Of a stretch of DNA of 64,000 nt, positions 58,101 to 64,000 are shown one piece after another. Position numbers and translations under genes: made by a program. Origin of the DNA: Pestalotiopsis fici W106-1 (taxonomy: Eukaryota; Ascomycota; Sordariomycetes; Amphisphaeriales; Sporocadaceae); assembly GCF_000516985.1 (NCBI RefSeq), contig NW_006917092.1:6265888-6329887 (forward strand). Direction: 5' to 3'. Under the pieces are notes generated by a model that did no database searches, was not told the origin of the DNA, and was given only the letters and a program-made list of their open reading frames with translations. Position 1 is the stretch's first letter. Every line of letters begins with the position of its first letter.

Positions 58101-58220
58101 AATAAAACTTTAAGGGAAGGTGCCCCGTAAAACACCTTTGTATATATATAGTTTCCCGTCTAAGGACGGCTTATAGTCCGTACCTGAATTTACCCACCTT
58201 TCCCCGAATTGTCTTTTTCT
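58101..58220 (+). repeat. Right LTR (120 bp)
   Basis: Gap-free match to the left LTR. It starts AATAAAAC where the left copy has AGTAAAAC, and carries GTAAAACACC where the left has GTGGGACACC. These are G-to-A changes expected from RIP. Ends TTTTTCT immediately before the target duplication. Confidence 0.92.
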
Positions 58221-58225
58221 CCAGG
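58221..58225. repeat. Target-site duplication CCAGG (partner at 49067-49071)
   Basis: CCAGG follows the right LTR and also precedes the left LTR (49067-49071). A preceding T is also shared, so the duplication could be read as six bases if each LTR is shortened by one. Five bases is usual for Ty3/gypsy. Confidence 0.85.
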
Positions 58226-58613
58226 GTGGGCGTTAGTGGAAATTGGTGTCCCGCTCAGGCTTATACACGGGCGGAGTGAGCCCCGGGACTTCCCCCGCCT
58301 CCGGCCAGCGCGACAGTGCTCGTACGACAACTGTGATGTACGCGAACAGAAGACAGAGGATTTCTCACACCGATCCTACATTCATTGTAGTAGCCGGGAG
58401 GATTTGGAAAAGGCATAATGCTCACTAAAAAAGTGGATCATGGGAGACTCCTACGATATCTCGGAGTTACGGGCCGCGCGACACTTCATGGTCTCAAGAC
58501 TCGGCGTCAAAGGGATAATGAATTACGGGTGGGCCTTAAGGATCACTTCAAGTTCCTCTACATTGCCACCGAACCGCAAACCCATCAATTTTGTTTGATC
58601 TAGGGCTGCCAAT
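58226..58613. other. Right flank of the retrotransposon
   Basis: Normal-composition sequence directly after the element, 388 bases up to the GH88 start codon. No gene is supported. RIP-type depletion ends abruptly at the LTR. Confidence 0.5.
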
Positions 58614-60275
58614 ATGCCGGCCATCAAGCGTTCGAGTGATGCTGTCAACGAAAAGCCTCACAAGCTTACCAAGTCATGCCTCTTGACACCGGAGAACAAT
58701 CGGTCACCCGATAGTGAAAAGGTTGCAAATCTGCATCTCGTACCTGACCAACTTCCCAAAGATCTTATTCAAAAGCTGTTCTCGCACAGTACAATTGCAA
58801 AGATATGGGGTGTTGCTGAGGGAGGACTTCGACAGGTATGTACCCTACCTAGCCAGCCTCTACATCTAGGTCAAGATACTCAAGCAAAGCACTAACCCCC
58901 GGTTTTAGGCCATCCCACCGCTGGTATTTCCAGAGTACACGAAGCCCGGCCATACAGAATACATATATCGCGATCTGGACTTTTGGACCTCGGGCTTCTT
59001 CCCAGGGTCCCTCTACTTGCTACTTCAAAGAGAGCGAAAATATCGACTTCGAGAGTCGTACTCAAATACCCCAGTCTTACATGAAGATCAGCTCCAGTAT
59101 GTGATTATATTTGATTTGCAATAACAGGTGTTCGGACTGACACAAATAAACTCCAGATTTGCCTGTAAATGGTGGACCGAGAATCTTCACCAAAATGCCG
59201 TATTGGGTACAACCCATGATCTCGGCTTCATGATCGCTCCGTGGGCCAAGGTAGCTTGGGAATTGAATCGAGACCAGAGGGCGTTTGAGACGCTCAAATC
59301 TGCTGCCAAGACCCTGCATGGTCGCTTTCGCCGGGAGGTCGGTCTTATTCGTTCGTGGGATACCTGCGTTACGAAGCGATACCAATTCCTCGACCCCCAG
59401 GCTGAGTTTCTCACTGTCATTGTGAGCGACACCCCCCTAGCGTGTCTCATCCAAATACTGACATAGACAAACAGGATAATATGATGAACTTGGACCTCTT
59501 GTTCTACGTAGCCAAACACACTGGAAACGTGGAAATGTATGAGGCAGCCGTACAGCATGCTCGTACCACGCAACGAACGCATATCCGCGAGGACTATTCA
59601 ACAGTCCACCTTGTCCATTTCGACCCCTCCAACGGCGACATTCGCCAACTCTTGACGAATCAGGGATACAAAGATACATCATGCTGGACACGTGGACAGG
59701 CCTGGGCGATCGCCGGGTTTGCGGAAACATACCACTGGACACACGATAAATCCTTCCTGGATACAGCTCGCAACTGTGCGGATCACTTCCTGAGGCGATT
59801 GCCAGACAGTGGCGTTCCCCCGTGGGACTTTGATGCCGCCGAGGAGGACAATTCGGGCAAACAGCCACCCGATGTTAGTGCTGCTGCCATCACCTCTTAC
59901 GGCCTGCTGCTCATTCACGAGGCACTGGTCGCATTAGGCCATACATCTGAATATCTTGGCCACGCTCTCAGTATCATGGAAGGTGTATCTACGCATCACA
60001 TGAACAGTCCGGCAACATTCGTCGACCGGCAACAAGCGATACCAATGGTTGAACGGCCGACGCAAGACATTCATTTGCGCCACGTTGAAATGGGAGTGGG
60101 CGATACGATTCTTAACGGCGCCACCATCAATAATCATGAGTATGCACCTCGTCAATGGGCAAATCACGGCTTGGTCTATGCTGATTACTACTTTCTTTTG
60201 TTTGGCAACAAGCTTCTACAGATGGACGCCAGGGGACTGTTGGGAAAGTTTGCGACCTTGACGGAGCAAAAATGA
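58614..60275 (+). CDS. GH88 unsaturated glucuronyl hydrolase, 491 aa
   Basis: Hydrolyses the unsaturated uronic acid left at the non-reducing end by polysaccharide lyases, feeding it into uronate breakdown. Exons 58614-58835, 58909-59096, 59157-59421 and 59475-60275 total 492 codons. No signal peptide (MPAIKRSSDAVNEKPHK), so it is probably intracellular. The (alpha/alpha)6 barrel runs from DLDFWTSGFFPGSLYLLL to the end. The two catalytic/substrate aspartates sit in TTHDLGFM (Asp158) and DNMMNLDLL (Asp226, first codon of exon 4). CWTRGQAWAIAGFAETY and AAAITSYGLLL are also typical of the family. The promoter is only 388 bases from the retrotransposon. It is convergent with the Zn2Cys6 gene, 151 bases apart. 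Confidence 0.92.
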
Positions 60276-60426
60276 GGCGAGAGTAGGTAGATTCCAGCTA
60301 CTACTGGACTATGTTTTGGGTGCGGGAATTGTTACCTGTTTTTGGAGTTGAATTTCATTAGGTGCCACTTTACGGCGATCATTGTTATTATCTGCATTTC
60401 GTCCAGTCCTGCAAGTTCTTGCGTCT

Positions 60427-63013
60427 TCACTGTCCCATGGACTCCATTTCATCTGCCATGATGGGATGAGAGAATACGCTGACTCTTTGATTCGGTAGGA
60501 ATGGGTCCTCGAGAAGTGAGTGCAGATCCTCAAACCCTACAGGATATTGCTGTGCATAAGCCTCTGCTGATTGGTTGGGGTAATGTTCCAAGGAATTGAT
60601 ATTCGGCGAATGCATTGCCGTCTGTGACGCACTCGGGACTTGAAATGCCATCGGTAGTGGAGGAAATGCTAGAGAAATCATATCCGGAGGAGTTCCCTGG
60701 CCTTCTGTCGAGACCGCAGGCGCCATGGGATAATGGCAATTTTTGGTAGGTGATGCTATACCAACACCAAGTGTTTGGTCAGGCGATTGGCCAGTAAGTG
60801 AACCTGTAAATCGAACTCTAGATGTCTGAGTTTCGTTGTCCACAAACGCTGATTGCGTGAGGTCCAAGTCATGCGGCCCAAGCTGCCTTGCTTTAAAGAG
60901 GCGATGTGCAAGCTTGGACGCCAAATTATCATCCGGTGACGGGGCAGTATCGGATACATGGGGGCCATTCCACCTGCGTGCAATCTCCCAGAGACTGCCA
61001 AGAAGCGACTCGAACTCTTGAATGAGGTTCATGTTATACGTTGCGGAATGGGCCAAGAGCATTCTCCCGCAAATAAACAAGCAGAAGGCAAACTGCGGAT
61101 TGGTGACAAAGCCCGCGGAACGTAGGAACTTCTGAGCAATGATTCCCACCTCTCGTGCTGCAGCTAAGCATGTTTCCGCGCTCGAAGAAGACGGTAATCT
61201 GATGGGCGACGACTGCCATTCGAGAGTAGGATATGCGATACTTTGATGTAGTAGAACTACAGCAGTGTTATGCGTGATATGGGCAAGCGTCAGATTGGGA
61301 TCCATATTGCCGTCGGCATTTACCGCGCACGCCTCCCGCCATCTGACCGGGAGGAATATCTTCCATCTATACAAATGTTAGCAGATGGTCTTGTCCAAGA
61401 TGGACTAAATGGCCAGAAATGGTCCCGGAAGCTTACTGCATAAGACGAAGGTCAAGTTGCTTGAAGCGTATCAACCATAAGCGAAGGGCTTGAGGATTGT
61501 GAATATCCATAGACTTCTCCTGGAAAAAAGTTGTAACAAGACCGAGACTTTCTGTTGCCTCAATACAATATGAGAATGCGCCCAAAGAACTCGTTTCTTC
61601 ATCGGCTGCTATAACGCCGAGCGGGTCACTGTTCTCACCAGTTGGCCCCTCGACCGTACCAAAATACGGTGTCGGGATCGAGAGAGGCTCGCCTGCTTCC
61701 CACAGTGCTCCTTCGCATGGAAGTCTTCTCTTGACCTCGGTGCTTTTCAATGACATGTTCCAGCCCGTAGCGATGCTGCAGAATCTGTCCATTAGGAAGA
61801 CGTTCCAAAACACGCGCCGCCTACCTTCAGCGGCCGCCCAATTTACGCATGGTGGTAAAAATGCAATCCTCGTTATCAAGGCTTTCTTGTCTGGTCCATA
61901 ATGATATCTGTCTTCTTCCTCCACGTTGAGTTGAAGGTGTTCCACAGTTCTAGCAATGCTGCCTACGATGGACCATGCTGAAGGGCCACGACCGCTGCCA
62001 ATCTTTTTCTTCCAATTAGCCCGACCTATCCGAGAGTGGAGCGGGATGTGCTACTCACCATATCGAAGGCGCAGATAATGAGAGCTTGAAGATTCTCGAC
62101 AGAGAAGGACTCCATACTCTCAAGGATGACCGCCTGCCGGCATTGCTTCCCCAATCGAGACCGGATGTCGGGGCTTGCCAATCTTGGATCATCGGAAAAT
62201 CTCACACACAAGGATGCAATCGCATGGAATATTGTCTTCATCTTGCGGCGCTCCAAGGGAACTTTCATTGCTTCCGGGAACAAACGCACGTGAAGAATGG
62301 GTATCCATGGTTGAATGCGGAGAAAATAGATTTCGACTAGAGAATCAACGAGGTCCTGAGGAAGACACAGCTCGCCATCTTTCATCCAAAAGGGATCAGA
62401 GCGCTGAAAATCTGATTCGCCATTTAGTTTACGCCTCTTGGGGAGCGACGCTGGCTCGTCCGCTCTCAATGTGTGTTCTTTGTTGTCAGAATGAAGCGCT
62501 GAGAGCGAGGCCTTTAGTTGGGCCGTGTACTCCGGTAGGGATGCACCGTCATCCGTGAAGTCATGGTGTTTCTGGCTGCTGACGGAATCAAGGCATTTCC
62601 ACACTTGCTGCCACAGCACTCCTTGTCCGAGGAACATTTTCTCTAGTGAAACTATAATTATTCAGTGGTGGTCCGAGCTGACTTGATGCGAAGCCCTCAC
62701 CTAATCTTTGGTTCAGATTCTCAATCGCTCCTGTACGCATGCCTGGCTTGGCCTTCTTTCCATCATAGATACAATCAATATCTCGAGATGATCGTCAGCG
62801 TTATGTCGCAAGATTATATATTATCCAAGACTGACTGTATCGGGTGCAGTGAGAGCATGGCCGTGCACGCGAGCATTTTGCCTTCTTTTGGCGACACGCT
62901 TGACACGCCGGGCCTTCGTCACTTCTTCCTGCACCATTTTTCTTTCTTCCAGATTCCTCTTCTCTAGGCTCTTCATCGCAAAGGTCATCCTCAGATTCAT
63001 CATAATGGGCCAT
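60427..63013 (-). CDS. Zn2Cys6 transcription factor (fungal_trans type), 785 aa
   Basis: Nuclear regulator, plausibly of the flanking GH88 and MFS genes. Exons from 63013: 62836-63013, 62701-62781, 62651-62059, 62002-61437 and 61366-60427 (introns 49-70 nt), 786 codons. An acidic N terminus precedes the cluster Cys37, 40, 47, 53, 56 and 63. The first intron falls before Cys63, and splicing gives RYNIDCIYDGKKAKPGMRTGAIENLNQRL, the usual linker and short coiled coil. The middle homology region contains PWIPILHVRLF, FHAIASLCVRFSDDP, GPSAWSIVGSIARTVEHL and RRRVFWNVFLMDRF, classic fungal_trans motifs. The C terminus is Pro/Ser/Gln-rich. Start at 63013 is the only methionine giving a sensible leader. 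Confidence 0.9.
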
Positions 63014-63594
63014 CTTCTTGGACGAAAAGCCTGCCTAGAAGACGAGTCCAAACTTTGTATGAGCCTTCGACAGTGGGTATCGCCGATGGGCACAGGACTC
63101 CTTGTGTGAAAGTCAATAAGCGAGTTGATTACGGAACGGGAAGGCAAACGACTGTAAGGAATGAGTGTAGGGATGAAAGTTGGGACGAGCCTGGCGAACG
63201 AGCATTCAATGCACACTTGGGTTCGCTACCCCAGATCCCCCCAGTGCCCCCAGGATTCCCCAGATTGTGGAGAAAGCTGAGCTGTTCGCGTCGAATTTCA
63301 CCGGAGACGAGGTGAGTGCGGAGGTCGGGGAAAGTCCCGGCAAGTGCTCCGGTCGCTTAACCATGGTCGCTAGGACACTGCCAGGATATTCGTAATTGGC
63401 GACCAGGGTACACTCGTGATAACGTCCCAGTGGGAGCGTTGGAAGCACTTATAGTCGCGGTGCACTCGCCAGATTTGGCCAGAATTTTATGGGAACGGCT
63501 GCAATTCACATGCTTCATCGCGACGAGATATCCCATTTACCCACATTGAGTTGTTCCGCCAGTAATACTGATTCCATCATTCACGCGCGCCGCA
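63014..63594. promoter_or_regulatory. Divergent promoter, Zn2Cys6 factor / MFS permease
   Basis: 581 bases between the start codons at 63013 (minus) and 63595 (plus). No specific site is claimed; CGG triplets are present around 63320-63360. Confidence 0.4.
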
Positions 63595-64000
63595 ATGGGG
63601 TTTCCAGACAGCATTGAGCCGCGGGCCGGTGGAGAGCCAACCACGCCAGCGAAATTGGAAGCAGACACTGCACCAGGACAAGACGATTGTGAGGTAATCA
63701 CCAAAACAGTCAATGGAGTATTTTTCACATCTAATTGCAAATAGACTACTCCGTATCTAGCGCAAGAGGCCTTGTACATCGATGACCAGACAAACAAGAA
63801 GCTATTCTGGACCGTTAATCGGCGGATTCTCGCATGTATGCTGGGAACTTATTTCTGCCAGTCTCTGGACAAAGGCACTCTCGGATTCTCGTCCATCATG
63901 AACATCAGAGAGGACGCCGGTCTCGTGGGACAGCAATACAGCTGGCTTGGGACAATCCTCTATATGGGAGTGCTGGTGGGTGAATACCCTACCAATTTGC
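63595..64000 (+). CDS. MFS permease, Dal5/allantoate (anion:cation symporter) type, N-terminal part
   Basis: Start of a plasma-membrane major facilitator transporter, cut by the right window edge. Exon 1 (63595-63693) is a hydrophilic leader MGFPDSIEPRAGGEP; the intron 63694-63744 is phase 0. Exon 2 reads KKLFWTVNRRILACMLGTYFCQSLDKGTLGFSSIM, the first transmembrane helix with its LDK signature. GQQYSWLGTILYMGVLVGEYPTNL is the second helix, with the YxxxLxGEYPTN-like pattern of Dal5-type carriers of organic anions. The neighbouring GH88 and regulator suggest a uronate or related acid as substrate, which is inference. Confidence 0.85.

Larger units (their letters stand above)
49072..58220 (+). 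mobile_element. Complete Ty3/gypsy LTR retrotransposon, heavily RIP-mutated
   Basis: 9149-bp element: two matching 120-bp LTRs, a 5-bp target duplication CCAGG, and a very AT-rich interior with stops in all frames. The orientation is plus: remnants of reverse transcriptase (about 53.5 kb), RNase H (about 54.0-54.2 kb) and integrase (about 54.9-55.0 kb) occur in that order, which is the Ty3/gypsy arrangement (Ty1/copia has integrase first). CpA and TpG are almost gone while CpG is plentiful, the RIP signature. Over 4 kb lies 5' of RT, room for gag and protease. Nearly 3 kb lies 3' of integrase, longer than needed. Non-autonomous now. It separates the alpha-galactosidase and GH88 genes. Confidence 0.93.

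Overview
The window reads as nuclear DNA of a filamentous ascomycete (Pezizomycotina, probably a Sordariomycete such as a member of the Hypocreales; the order is inference). The support is: spliced genes whose introns are mostly 48-92 nt with GTRAGT-like donors, CTRAC/CTGAC branch sites and YAG acceptors; several Zn2Cys6 regulators; a CFEM-Pth11 receptor, a group confined to Pezizomycotina; and a 9.1 kb retrotransposon whose interior carries extreme CpA/TpG depletion, the mark of repeat-induced point mutation (RIP). Almost all genes had to be assembled from exons by hand. For those where exact exon ends are given, exon lengths add to whole codons.

Layout. 1-12.9 kb: ARCA-like Zn2Cys6 regulator cut by the left edge, a secreted orphan, an intron-containing tRNA-Trp, a 100-N assembly gap, a secreted GMC oxidoreductase, and a CFEM/Pth11 GPCR. 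12.9-16.7 kb is gene-poor. 16.7-22.3 kb: a compact group of a Zn2Cys6 factor, a 2-oxoglutarate/Fe(II) dioxygenase and an NCS1 nucleobase permease. The last two diverge from a shared 449-bp promoter holding two AGATAA (AreA-type) sites. This looks like a small nitrogen-regulated nucleobase (possibly thymine) use cluster. 23-25.4 kb: a LITAF-like zinc protein and an aryl-alcohol-dehydrogenase-type aldo-keto reductase. 28.8-33.1 kb: a divergent pair of orphan genes, one with a hydrophobic helical N terminus recalling HeLo-type domains, the other with a CCHC-type zinc motif. 33.4-42.3 kb: a cysteine-rich secreted protein, a small GPI-like protein, a large orphan and a C2H2 factor.

43.4-64 kb is carbohydrate-oriented: an alginate-lyase-like protein, a fasciclin protein, a GH27 alpha-galactosidase, then a Tc1-like HTH fragment and a complete Ty3/gypsy element (49072-58220; 120-bp LTRs, CCAGG target duplication). 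Beyond it lie a GH88 unsaturated glucuronyl hydrolase, a convergent Zn2Cys6 regulator and the start of a Dal5-type MFS permease running off the right edge. GH88, regulator and permease are adjacent and plausibly form a uronate/pectin-oligosaccharide module.

The most unusual items are a 3-nt microexon needed to build a Zn2Cys6 motif, 8- and 21-nt microexons in the neighbouring permease, and a RIP footprint in which CpA/TpG survives almost only as GCA/TGC.
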